Source: Pegoplata infirma (Eukaryota > Arthropoda > Insecta > Diptera > Anthomyiidae). From it: a stretch of 64,000 nucleotides of DNA. Each line of letters starts with the position of its first letter. Position 1 is the stretch's first letter. Positions 20,316-31,559 of the stretch are shown in pieces. A model generated the notes under the pieces. It made no database searches and was not told the DNA's origin. It was given only the letters and a program-made list of their open reading frames with translations. The position numbers were made by a program, and so were the translations under genes. Where the stretch lies: assembly GCA_963921195.1 (NCBI GenBank), contig OY992536.1:3534001-3598000 (forward strand), read 5' to 3'.

Positions 20316-23300
20316 CACCCAAAAAATTTTGTAGTTGTGTAGTTAAGGATTTCCATAGTTGAAATAAAAATAATTTCAAATAACTATTGTAATCGCTACC
20401 AACTATTAACTTCGTTAAAAATAATCATGTTTAGTTACCCTGTTTTTTCAATTTCCTTTTCATTTGATATTGACAATCATAAATTAAAAAAAAAAACTGT
20501 CATAGCGAAAATTAATTTATTTTAAATTTTATGTGTGTAATTTTTTGATTATTTAACAAATTTGCAAAAGTCAAACAATCAAGAAGTTTGACGATATGTA
20601 TGGTAAGTTGTAAATGCATAATATGTTAAATAAATTATTGAAAATGTTCGTTTACAGAAATATGGCGAAAGCAAATGAATCTCGGGAGACGAAAAACAGC
20701 AACAAAGAAAAACTAAAAATTGGAAGAGAAAAATTTATTAGATCGGGGACAGAGAAAAATTCAGTGGACTTTCGTTTATTAACCAAATAATTTGCCGCTT
20801 CAAGATTTCTAATTTATTTTTTTCTAGAAAAAATGGTAAATTCTTAGAACTTCAGAAATTCTTTCTACAGATCAAATGTCGCAGAATCCAATAATTTGTC
20901 TACAAAAAATAGCATAGATAGCAAAAATATTTCGAAGGAACAATATGTCAAAATCTGCTAATTTTTCTGTGAAGAACGTTCACAAATTCTGAGACATTTT
21001 TTCTATAGAAAAGTTCTTAGATTCTGAGACATTTTTTCTATAGAAAAATTCTCAGATTCTGGGACATATCTTCTGTAGAATAATTCTCAGATTCTGAGAC
21101 ATTTTTTCTATAAAAAAATTCTTAGATTTTGAGACATTTTTTCTATAGCAAAATTCTCAGATTCTGAGACATTTTTTCTATAGAAAAATTCTCAAATTCT
21201 GAGACATTTTTTCGATAGAAAAATTCTAAATTTTCTGAGACATTTTTTCAATTGAAAAATTCTCAGATTCTGAGACATTTTTTCGATAAAAAAAATTCTC
21301 AAATTCTAAACCGTTCTTTCTATAGAAAAATTCTCAAATTCTGAGACATTTTTTCTATAGAAAAATTCTCAGATTCTAAGACATTTTTTCAATAGAAAAA
21401 TTCTCAGATTCTGAGACATTTTTCTATAGAAAAATTCTCAGATTCTGAGACATTTTTTCTATAGAAAAATTCTCAGATTCTAAGACATTTTTCTATAGAA
21501 AAATTCTCAAATTCTGAGACATTCTTTTCTATAGAAATATTCAGATTCTGAGACATTTTTTCAATTGAAAAATTCTCAGATTCTGAGACATTTTTTCTAT
21601 AGAAAAATTCTCAGATTCTGAGACATTTTTTTTATAAAAAATTTCAGATTCTGAGACATTTTTTCTATAGAAAAATTCTCACATTCTGAAACATTTTTTC
21701 AATAGAATCTGATATTTTTTCTATAGAAAAATTCTCAGATACTGAGAAATTTTTTCTATAGAAAAATTCTCAGATTCTGAGACATTTTTTCTATAGAAAA
21801 ATACTCAGATTCTGAGACATTTTTTCCATAGAAAAATACTCAGACTCTAAGACAATTTTTCTATAAAAAAATTCTGAGACATTTCTTCTATAGAAAAATT
21901 TTCAGATTCTGAGATATTTTTTCTATAGAAAAATTCTCAGATAATGAGAAATATTTTCTATAGAATCTGATATTTTTTCTATAGAAAAATTCTCAGATAC
22001 TGAGAAATTTTTTCTATAGAAAAATTCTCAGATTCTGAGACATTTTTTCTATAGAAAAATACTCAAACTCTAAGACATTTTTTCTATAGAAAAATTCTGA
22101 GACATTTTTTCTATAGAAAAATTCTCAGATTCTAAGACTTTTTTTCTATAGAGAAATTCTCAGATTCTAATACATTTTTTTATAGAAAATTCTCAGATTC
22201 TGAGACATTTTTTCTATAGAAAATATCTCAGATTATGAGACATTTTTTCCATATAAAAATTCTCAGATTCTGAGACATTTTTTCTATAGAAAAATTCTCA
22301 GATTCTAAGACATTTTTTCTATAGAAAAATTCTTAGATTCCGAGACATTTTTTCTATAGAAAAATTCTTAGATTCTGAGACATTTTTTCTATAGAAAAAT
22401 TCTCAGATTCTGAGACATTTTTTCGATAGAAATATTCTCAAATTCTGAGACGTTTTTTCTATAGAAAAATTCTCAGATTCTGAGACATTTTTTCTATAGA
22501 AAAATTCTCGGATTCTAAGACATATTTTAATAGAAAAATTCTCAGATTCTGAGACATTTTTTCTATAGAAAAATTCTCAGATTCTGAGACATTTTTTCTA
22601 TAGAAAAATTCTCAGATTCTGAGACATTTTTTCTATAGAAAAATTCTCAGATTCAGAGAAATTTTTTCTATAGAAAAATTCTCAGACTCTGAGACATTTT
22701 TTCTATAGAAAAATTCTCAGATTCTAAGACATTTTTTCTATAGGAAAATTCTCAAATTCTAAGACATTTTTTTCTATAGAAAAATTCAGATTCTGAGACA
22801 TTTTTTCAATAGATAAATTCTCAGATTCTGAGACATTTATTCTACAGAAAAATTCTCAGATTTTGAGACATTTTTTCTATAAAAAATTCAGATTCTGAGA
22901 TCCTAAGACATTTTTTCTATAGAAAAAATCTCAAATCCTGAGAATTTTTTTCTATAGAAAAATTCTCAGATTCTGAGAAATTTTTTCCAATAGAAAAACT
23001 CTCAAATATAGAATTACTGTAATAAGACTTTTGATTAAGTTAAATAAAATCTGTGAAAACTTCCAAATTGTTTTAATAAAATCAAAAATATTTACCTTAT
23101 TCTAATTAGCAAGCAACTTTAGTTCAACAATTTAATAATTATCATTAACTAAAAAGGTAGTTAAAGTTTAAAAAATAATTTATTCGTTAGATTTACCTAT
23201 TTTATGTTGTTTTCAACTGTTTAAGTAGTTATTTTCAGCTATTTTTTTAAAATATGTCAAATATAAGTTGAAATCAACTAAATATTGGTAATAGTAACGA

Positions 23301-23439
23301 CTTATGTAGTTGATTTTATATTTTGGATTATTTGTAGTTATCAGCAACTTAAGAAAATCAACTAAATTGTAGTTGGTGGTAATTCACCTACAAAATAGTT
23401 GATATTTAAGTTGTAATCAACTACAAAATTTTTTGGGTG
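20316..23439 (+). mobile_element. Tandem-repeat DNA transposon A (CACCC family, 3.1 kb)
   Basis: Inverted ends CACCCAAAAAATTTTGTAGT / CTACAAAATTTTTTGGGTG. Left arm (20316-20820), a 35-bp tandem array (20985-23005), right arm to 23439 with repeated AGTTGATTTT motifs. The left arm has a small exon-intron-exon: ATGTATG, a 55-bp intron (20603-20657, GTAAGT...TTTACAG), then sequence that keeps the frame for about 21 codons before a stop. An inverted relative lies at 25423-28946. It resembles in plan the satellite-bearing DNA transposons known in Drosophila (for example Tetris), but the ends differ. Confidence 0.75.
20985..23005 (+). repeat. 35-bp tandem array A (roughly 55-60 units)
   Basis: The unit can be read as GAGACATTTTTTCTATAG followed by AAAAATTCTCAGATTCT. 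Each unit contains two palindromes, TTTTCTATAGAAAA and CTCAGA-T-TCTGAG. Units vary by point changes and 1-3 bp indels. Degenerate units precede it from about 20820. Not a CRISPR: there are no unique spacers. Confidence 0.95.
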
Positions 23440-24075
23440 CGGGGAAAATTTGGTTTTAGCGGGAACGGTGCTTTAGCGGGAAAATCTAGCGCTTTTTGTT
23501 TGGATTTTGTGGAAAAAATTTAGAGATTTTTTTTCCAATTTTTATTTTTTTTTAATCAAAAACGCCAAGTTTGTCGAATTTTAGCGCTTTTTTTGTAACT
23601 TAGCGGGAGAATTTTATATTTTCCCGCTAAATTTTTTTCGGCAGTTTCTTGCGCGTTTTTAGTGAAAAGGCAATTTTTGTAGAAAAAATAATTTGGAGGT
23701 TTTTTTTTAATTTTTCTTTTTTTTGTCAATTAAAAATGACAAGTTTTTCGGTTTTTAGCGCTTTTTTTTTGTAATTTAGCGGGAGAATTTTAAATTTTCC
23801 CCGCTAAATTTATTTTTGGCGGTTTCTAGCGCTTTTTTAGTGAAATTTAGAGGTTTTTGGTTAAAAATAGTTGGCAACAGTGGCCGTCACTGTCCTTGTT
23901 AATCATACGACGACAAATTACCGTCGCTGTCTTTTGACGCAGTCATGCACATTTATTACCAACTTGCCAATCCTAATCTTCTTAAATGTAAAAAATGCCA
24001 ATGTAAACGGTACAGATTGCAAAGTAGATTAAAATCGCAATTTACTAGATTAGAAATCCAATGTAAACGCACTAT

Positions 24076-25379
24076 ACACGCAAAAAAAAATCTGTGTCAG
24101 AGTGAGCAAAAATCTGGCATAATTTTACCAAAAATATGCTAAAACTACAACCGACGAAGTAGTTTTCGTAATTTAGCCAAAACGCTAATGTAAAAAATTT
24201 TGAAGAAAATGCTAATACTATTTAAGCAAAAACTTGGTAAAATATACCAAAAGAAATATGGTGAAATATACCAAAATGATTTGAAAAGGTGACTAAAAAT
24301 AATGCTAAAAATTACCACATTTATGCTAAAATAAATTTTCTAGTAAATTTTTGTAAAAATTTTTATATTTGTTGAATTTAAAATTTTCACAGAATAAATT
24401 CATATTAATATAATAAATGTTGTGTAGGATTTAATTTACCACCGACCAACTGACCCTTTATGCACAATTTTCTCCAGTGAATGCTGCCTACGCCTTTTCT
24501 CGAAGTGAAGGATCCGCTATAGCTTCACGAATTTATTTAAAAGCATCCTGTAAAAATAGAAAATTATTACAAAACATAAATTTTTAATTTAAAAAGCTAG
24601 TAAGCCCCATTGGTCTCTTGGTATGGAGGAACACTTACCTTGTCATTCCATTTGTAACCTATTAAAACCGGTCTGGACTCCATTGGCTTTGCTATATAAA
24701 TGAGTATTTAGGTTATAATTTTGTAACTAAAGGCAGGACTGGTGCCCACGCTCCTTGTTGTAGTGAAGGATTCGCCATAGCTCCAAAAATTTATTTACCA
24801 GTACCCTGAAAAATAGAAAATTATTATCAAATACTAATTTTTAACTAAAAATCTATTAAACCTAATTGGTGTCTTCCGAATGGGGGTAAACTCACTTTAT
24901 CATTCCTTTTGTAATTCATCGAAACATACGGGTGGGACTCCATTGGTTTTGCTAAATGAATGCTGTTTTAAGTTATGACAGCAAAAATTAACTTTAGCAT
25001 TCTTTTATCTTACATTTATTTATCTTTTAAAAAACTAATTATTTTTTTTTATTTATTTATTAATTTATTTTAATTTTGTTTATCAATTTCCTTTTAACGT
25101 TTTTATAACACAAAAAATAAACGATCCACGCACACAAAAATACAAAATGAAAATGATCGTGTGTATTTGTTTTTTTGTTGTTTTCTTTCTATAAATTTTT
25201 GTGCAAGCAATTTGCGTTATTGTGCATGTTACTTGGTTATTTTACATAAAAAATGAATTACGTTACTTTAACATCGACAAGCATAATATTAGCAAAAATT
25301 TGGTAAAAATTTTTTTTTGGTGTGAAAAAGTTTTACCAAGTAGGATTGCTCAATCTGACACAGATTTTTTTTTGCGTGT
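24076..25379 (-). mobile_element. 1.3-kb TIR DNA transposon, copy 3 (inverted)
   Basis: Complete, 1304 bp, with both termini (ACACGCAAAAAAAAATCTGT / TTTTTTTTTGCGTGT) and TA on each side of the CACGC...GCGTG core (24075-24076, 25379-25380). Read on the - strand, its modules have introns at 24895-24806 and 24638-24548. The first module opens ATGGAGTCCCAC and stays open longest of the three (MESHPYVSMNYKRNDK). It was inserted exactly at the end of the AGTGCG MITE. Confidence 0.8.
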
Positions 25380-25904
25380 AATAGATTAAAACTGGATTGG
25401 AGCCACAATCTACTTTAAGCTACACCCAAAAAATTTTGTAGTTGATTACAACTTAAATATCAACTATTTTGTAGGTGAATTACCACTAACTAAAATATAG
25501 TTGATTTTTTTAGTTGCTGATAACTACAAATAAACCAAAATATAAAATCAACTACATAAGTCGTTACTATTACCAATATTTAGTTGATTTTAACTTATAT
25601 TTGACATTTTTAAAAAAATAGCTAAAAACAACTATGTGAACAGTTGAAAACAACTTAAAATAGCTAAATATAACGATCAAATAAATAATTTTATATTTAA
25701 CTACCTTTTAGTTAATAACAAGTATGAAATTGCTGTATTTTGGTTGCTTGCTAATTAGAATAAGGTAAATAATTTTTAATTTAAAATAAAAGACGACCTG
25801 AAAGTTTTAACAGATTTTATTTAAGTTATTTAAAGGTCATACTACACTAATTTAGTTTCTAATAATTTTTATATGATAAAACTGTTTTTTGACTTTTGTT
25901 ATAA

Positions 25905-28305
25905 AAAAATGTCTCAGAAATTTTTCTATAGAAAGGAAAATTCAAAATCAGAGAATTGTTCTATTGAAAAAATGTCAGTCTAAAATTTTTCAATAGAAAA
26001 ATATGTCTTAAGGTACATACAGACGACGCAATATTATGTACAATATTCAATTATATTGAAGGTGTGTGGGTAATATTGACGATTGTACAATGGTCAATCT
26101 TACCCACACACCATCAATATAATTGAATATTGTACATAATATTGCGTCGTCTGTAGGTACCTTTAAGGTACCTACAGACGACGCAATATTATGTACAATA
26201 TTCAATTATATTGATGGTGTGTGGGTAATATTGACGATTGTACAATGGTCAATCTAACCCACACACCATCAATATAATTGAATATTGTACATAATATTGC
26301 GTCGTCTGTATGCACCTTTAGAATCTGAGAATTTTGTACACAAAAATGTCTTAGAATCTAAGAATTTTTCTATAGAAAGAATGTCTTAGAATCTGAGAAT
26401 TTTTCTATAGAAAAAATGTCTCAGAATCTAAGAATTTTTCTATAGAAAAAATGTCTCAGAATCTGAGAATTTTTCTATAGAAAAAATGTCTCAGAATCTG
26501 AGAATTTTTCTATAAAAAAATGTCTCAGAATCTGAGAATTTTTCTAAAGAAAAAATGTCTCAGAATCTAAGAATTTTTCTATAGAAAAAATGTCTCAGAA
26601 TCTGAAATTTTTTCTACAGAAAAAATGTCTCAGAATCTGAGAATTTTTCTATAGAAAAAATGTCTCAGAATCTGAGAATTTTTCTATAGAAAAAATGTCT
26701 CAGAATCTGAGAATTTTTCTATAGAAAAAATGTCTCAGAATCTGAGAATTTTTCTATAGAAAAAATGTCTCAGAATCTGAGAATTTTTCTATAGAAAAAA
26801 TGTCTCAGAATCTAAGAATTTTTCTATAGAAAAAATGTCTCAGAATCTGAGAATTTTTCTATAGAAAAAATGTCTCAGAATCTGAGAATTTTTCTATAGA
26901 AAAAATGTCTCAGAATCTGAGAATTTTTCTATAGAAAAAATGTCTCAGAATCTCAGAATTTTTCTATAGAAAAAATGTCTCAGAATCTGAGAATTTTTCT
27001 ATAGAAAAAAATGTCTCAGAATCTGAGAATTTTTCTATAGAAAATATGTCTCAGAATCTGAGAATTTTTCGTTAGAAAAAATATCTCAGAATCTGAGAAT
27101 TTTTCTATAGAAAAAATGTCTCAGAATCTGAGAATTTTTCTATAGAAAAAATGTCTCAGAATATGAGAATTTTTCGCAGAATCTGAGAATTTTTCTATAG
27201 AAAAAATATCTCAGAATCTGAGAATTTTTCTATAGAAAAAATGTCTCGGAATCTGAGAATTTTTCTATAGAAAAAATTTCTCAGAATCTGAGAATTTTTC
27301 TATAGAAAAAATGTCTCAGAATCTGAGAAAAAATGTCTCAGAATCTGAGAAAAAATGTCTCAGAATCTGAGAATTTTTCTATAGAAAAAATGTCTCAGAA
27401 TCTAAAAATTTTTCTATAGAAAAAATGTCTCAGAATCTGAGAATTTTTCTAAAGAAAAAATGTCTCAGAGTCTAAAAATTTTTCTATAGAAAAAATGTCT
27501 CAGAATCTGAGAATTTTTCTATAGACAAAATGTCTCAGAATCTGAGAATTTTTCTTTAGAAAAAATGTCTCAGAATCTGAGAATTTTTCTATAGAAAAAA
27601 TGTCTCAGAATCTAAAAATTTTTCTATAGAAAAAATGTCTCAGAATCTGAGAATTTTTCTATAGACAAAATGTCTCAGAATCTGAAAATTTTTCTATTGA
27701 AAAAATGACTCAGAATCTGAGAATTTTTCTATTAAAAAAATGTCTCAGAATCTGAGAATTTTTCTATAGAAAAAATGTCTCAGAATCTGAGAATTTTTCT
27801 ATAGAAAGAATGTCTCAGAATCTGAGAATTTTTCTATAGAAAAAATGTATCAGAATCTGAGAATTTTTCTATAGAAAAAATGTCTCAGAATCTGAGAATT
27901 TTTCTATAGAAAGAATGTCTCAGAATCTGAGAATTTTTCTATAGAAAAAATGTATCAGAATCTGAGAATTTTTCTATAGAAAAAATGTCTCAGAATCTGA
28001 GAATTTTTCTATAGATTAAATGTCTCAGAATCTGAGAAATTTTCTATTGAAAAATTTCTCAAAATCTGAAAATTTTTTTATACAAAAAATGTCTCAGAAT
28101 CTGAGAACTTTTATATATAAAAAAATGTCTCAGAATCTGTGCATTTTTTTTATAAAAAAAATGTCTCAGAATCTGAGAATTTCTCTATATAAAAAATTTC
28201 TCAGACTCTGAGAATTTTTCTATAGAAAATAATGTCTGAGAAACTGTGAATTTTCTATAGAAAAATTACTTAAATTTTAAAATTTTTCTTAAGAAAAATG
28301 TCTCG
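25905..28305 (-). repeat. 35-bp tandem array B
   Basis: The same 35-bp unit as array A in reverse orientation (GTCTCAGAATCTGAG, then AATTTTTCTATAGAAAAA), again roughly 55-60 units once the MITE pair at 26010-26319 is left out. Central units are much more alike than those at the edges. The open frame at 28020-28211 is translated repeat, not a gene. Confidence 0.95.
26010..26319. mobile_element. Two head-to-tail copies of a 155-bp palindromic MITE
   Basis: Copies at about 26010-26163 and 26165-26319, each a near-perfect palindrome bounded by AAGGTACCTACAGACGACGC and its complement, with GTACAATGGTC at the centre. They interrupt array B. Single arms recur at 15488, 28953, 29870 and 29928. Confidence 0.8.
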
Positions 28306-28310
28306 GAAAT

Positions 28311-28457
28311 CTTACCCCTCAGCTACACCTTCCATAATTATCTAAACATAACAAACACACAGAAAACAATAACACAAAAAATAAAAAATTGTTTTGTGTG
28401 GGTATTTGTTGTTTTATGTTTACATAATTATGGAAGGTGGAGCTGAAGGGTTAAGCA
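28311..28457. mobile_element. 147-bp foldback MITE
   Basis: TCAGCTACACCTTCCATAAT and its imperfect complement bound a palindrome with CATAATTATCTAAAC-type arms. It lies at the inner edge of the right arm of element B. Confidence 0.6.
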
Positions 28458-28952
28458 ACAATTTACAAACAGGAGAATTATCAAAAAAAAATTATCAAAT
28501 TGTACTCTATACTTCCACCGTGTTTTCTTCATCCCACCTTTAGATTTTCTTTGTAAAAGTTGATGCTGTGTTTAGTCTTCTGACTTTCATTTTTTTTCGT
28601 CTTATCCCTGTAAGCAAAGATTTTTTTATAAAATATTAACCAAATAAGGTATTTACAACTTACCAAACATATTTTAAAACAGCAAAATATTAAATTTCCT
28701 TCAAATTTATTTATTAATTTTTAAAAATAATATAACAATTGAAAAATTTTCGTTTTGGCAGTTTTCCTTGTTTCAAAATTTATGATTGTCAACTTCAAAT
28801 AAAAAGAACTTAAAAAAAACAGGGTAACTAAAAATAATTATTTTTAACTTAGTTAATAGTTGGTTGCGATTACAATAGTTATTTGAAATAATTTTTAAAT
28901 CAACTATAAAAATTTTTAACTACACAACTACAACATTTTTTGGGTGTAGCTT

Positions 28953-29912
28953 AAGGTACCTACAGACGACGCAATATTATGTACAATATTCAATTATATT
29001 GAAGGTGTGTGGGTAATATTGACGATTGTACAATGGACAGCGCAGTAAAGGGTTAATCCCAAGCGGTGGTGCACGAATATATGCGATTAAGAGAAAATTG
29101 GTTTATATTTTATTTCTAAAATTTATTTGCACATACAAATTCCGAAAAAAAATTTCACCGGGAAAGTGTTACACGTAATAATTATTTGATATTAATAAGC
29201 ACGTCTAGATTAACAAAAACCTTTTTTATTTTATTTTTTTAAAGTATTACAACTAGCTTTAAATAATTTGCGCAAAAACTTTTTTAAAAATGCTAGCCAA
29301 AATATTTTGATCATGCATGGGTTAAAATAATTGTGGCCAAATATATTAATTAAACATGTTTCCTGCACAAAGATACGCTTTTTGTGGTTATAAAATGTTT
29401 TTTTAAGATGTCGAAGTAAATGTCTTAAAAAAGTAAGACCATGCAGTTAAGGGTTAATTTTTGACTAAAATCCCAAGCGGTGGTCTGGTTCTAACGATGT
29501 ATTAGAAGTGAAAATCGGACAAAAAATACCAAAGTTATTTAAGTTTTCAGTAAAATCGAATTGAAAAGCATCAAAAATCTGTCTAAACATCTCGTTATCT
29601 CGAGTCTGTGGTTAGATTTTTAAAATGTTTTAATGCAGAATCAAAGAATTCCTAAATATCTATTATATTTGGTCATTCATTGGACAAAAAAAAAATTACT
29701 GAATTTTTTATTCATGAAAAATACCATTTTTGGACCCATTTTTGACGCGGTTTAGCTCACGGGAGATTATCGCTAGAGCCCAAATATTTTGGGAATCTTC
29801 ATAAAACATGTCAAAGTTAATTTTGAGGGGGGTACAACTTTAACTTTTTTTTGGCCCATATAAGGTGAGTCGGTCTAGTGTACATAATATTGCGTCGTCT
29901 GTAGGTACCTTT
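28953..29912. mobile_element. 960-bp element with GGTACCTACAGACGACGC ends
   Basis: The left arm (AAGGTACCTACAGACGACGC...GATTGTACAATGG) and a shorter right arm (GTACATAATATTGCGTCGTC...GGTACCTTT) of the palindromic MITE flank about 830 bp of other sequence. That filler contains two variants of GGGTTAAT followed by CCCAAGCGGTGGT (about 29050 and 29452). It is a longer relative of the MITE or a MITE split by an insertion. Confidence 0.5.
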
Positions 29913-29927
29913 AGAGGACCTGTGTAA

Positions 29928-30068
29928 AGGTACCTACAGACGACGCAATATTATGTACAATATTCAAATATATTGAAGGTGTGTGGGTAATATTGACGAT
30001 TGTACAATTTTTTGGGTGTATTAAAAAAATATAGCTAAATCTAGCTACAAAATAGCTAAGTTGGCAGC
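29928..30068. repeat. Fused element ends: MITE arm, CACCC end, hAT end
   Basis: A GGTACCTACAGACGACGC arm runs straight into TTTTTTGGGTG (CACCC-family terminus) and then into AAATAGCTAAGTTGGCAGCAGTG, which resembles the right end of the CACTGTTGCCAA hAT element. The same CACCC-next-to-hAT arrangement occurs at 20256-20340 and about 59808-59930. Confidence 0.5.
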
Positions 30069-30154
30069 AGTGCCGCACGCACACATTTTGTACTTTTCTA
30101 CTTTATTTACAACCATGAAACGTTCAATGACATTACGATTTGGTAGCACTTTTT

Positions 30155-30779
30155 CTCAGTACGGATGAAAAAATAAAAATGGCGACATAATATTTTTATA
30201 CCGTGTTCAGATTTGTTAAAATATTGTAAAAAAGAACAAAATAATTTAAATTCAATAAAGAATATTATTAAAAAACGCGTTAACCTACTAAAGTTTCTTT
30301 TTATTGATTGGTAACGTTAAAAATCTGTTCCAAAAAGTGCATATGAATGTGAAAATAAAACGAAGTCTCATACGACATTGTGCGTAAAAAACGAAGAAAA
30401 AAATTCAGCTTTGTATAAATTTGGAATATATGCAATTTTATTAATAAAGCTGTACATTTTTAAAAAGTTGTAGAAGAAAACTATGAAATTCAGAAACATT
30501 TTTTAAAATCAATCGTAAGAAAAAATAAAATACGTCTCACAGGTGTGACCCCGTGTTTCTGGTGAATGCAGTAATCATCATAAAAAAGAGAATACAAAAA
30601 TTTAAAAGAAGGGAGATTCCTTTTTGAGAAATTACTTTGCTACAATTCAAGAAAAAAAAAATATTTTTAAATAAAAAAAAACGTGTTATTCCCAAACGAT
30701 TTGATTTCGTTTAGAAATATATAAATAAAAATAATTTTAAAAGTTGTTCGTCTGCATTAAAAAAGAAATAATACAAAAG
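30155..30779 (+). promoter_or_regulatory. Possible 5' leader exon and promoter region (Akt?)
   Basis: A CTCAGTAC initiator-like motif at about 30155 is followed by about 600 bp of A-rich unique-looking sequence that ends in AAAAG|GTGAGT (donor at 30780). This is how a non-coding fly first exon would look, and the next gene downstream on this strand is Akt. Distance (12 kb) and the transposons between make the link an inference only. RNA reads would decide it. Confidence 0.25.
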
Positions 30780-31146
30780 GTGAGTTTAACACAATATACA
30801 TAGTAGAATTGGGACATTTGTATGCATAAATCGATACATAATTTTAATGCTTAATTGCATTCAGGAATAAATACAAATTAATTGTTGCTTTTGTTTTATA
30901 ACAATTAAATATTAATCGCCTAATACCAGAGATGGCAACTCTAATAACGACAAATAACACTCATCATCATGATTAATATCAAAACATTTGCATTACGCTA
31001 TTAGTTTGTTTTTAATTTAAAATGTATGTTAAAATAATAATAACAATAAAAAACAAAATTGCTAAAAATAGTAATTTAATTCTAATTGTATTAACTGATT
31101 TCTTTTCGTATTCGAACATTGATATCTCTCTCAACCATTAATATCA

Positions 31147-31260
31147 GCAGCAGCAGCAGCAACAATAAAACAAACTCAACGACAACAATACGACGACAAC
31201 AACAACTACATCATCATCATCATCATCAGCCAACATCAAACGTTTTCAACGTTACATATT
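31147..31260 (+). repeat. CAG/CAA/CAT trinucleotide-rich low-complexity block
   Basis: Successive CAG, ACA and ATC runs, common in fly 5' UTRs and regulatory DNA. No frame of note. A TTCGTCTAGACGAA palindrome follows at about 31344. Confidence 0.6.
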
Positions 31261-31559
31261 TCACACAGTTAAAGACAAAATAAAATTGTATAAAAAAAAA
31301 TAAAAATCGCAGACAAACGACGACACACACACTCTTGCCGTCTTTCGTCTAGACGAAGGAAATTCTTTCACAGATTTTTTATTCTATTTATTTTTGCTGT
31401 TCTGTTGCCGTTTTATATTTTAGTTTAGTTTGTCTAAATTTTATTTTTGTCGTCCGTGATGTTTTTTTGTTTGCATTCTATTTGATGATTTTTTTCCCTG
31501 TATTCAGAAAATAAATATTCAAAATTCATTCTAAATTTTAGATCTGTTGTATGTACAAC

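Larger units (their letters stand above)
20256..23882. mobile_element. hAT-type element with TAGCGCTTTTT motifs, hosting the tandem-repeat element
   Basis: Ends CACTGTTGCCAA / TTGGCAACAGTG with a perfect 8-bp duplication GCCGTCAC (20248-20255, 23883-23890). Subterminal motifs TAGCGGGA and TAGCGCTTTTT recur on both sides. Without the 3.1-kb insertion it would be about 500 bp. Non-coding. Confidence 0.8.
20139..24075. mobile_element. AGTGCG MITE, copy 2, split by a hAT element
   Basis: 20139-20255 and 23883-24075 match 17915-18216 (CAACACTGAAAAACACCGAC, ACGCCGTCACTG, CAATGTAAACGCACTAT). The gap is the hAT element at 20256-23882. The left terminus is not clear. Confidence 0.6.
25423..28946 (-). 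mobile_element. Tandem-repeat DNA transposon B (CACCC family, inverted)
   Basis: Ends CACCCAAAAAATTTTGTAGT / TTTTTTGGGTG, flanked by TA (25421-25422, 28947-28948). Its right arm matches the left arm of element A, so it lies in the opposite orientation. The exon-intron-exon is conserved on the - strand: ATGTTTG, intron 28663-28608 (56 bp, GTAAGTTG...CTTACAG). Two copies of a palindromic MITE sit inside its array, and another foldback (28311-28457) sits in its arm. Confidence 0.75.

Noticed and set aside
28020..28211. 63-aa frame with repeating MSQNLR words
   Set aside because: It is the 35-bp tandem repeat (with indels) read in one frame; no independent gene signal.
20985..28305. CRISPR-like regular repeats
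   Set aside because: Units are contiguous with no unique spacers, the DNA is clearly animal, and the repeats lie inside a transposon.
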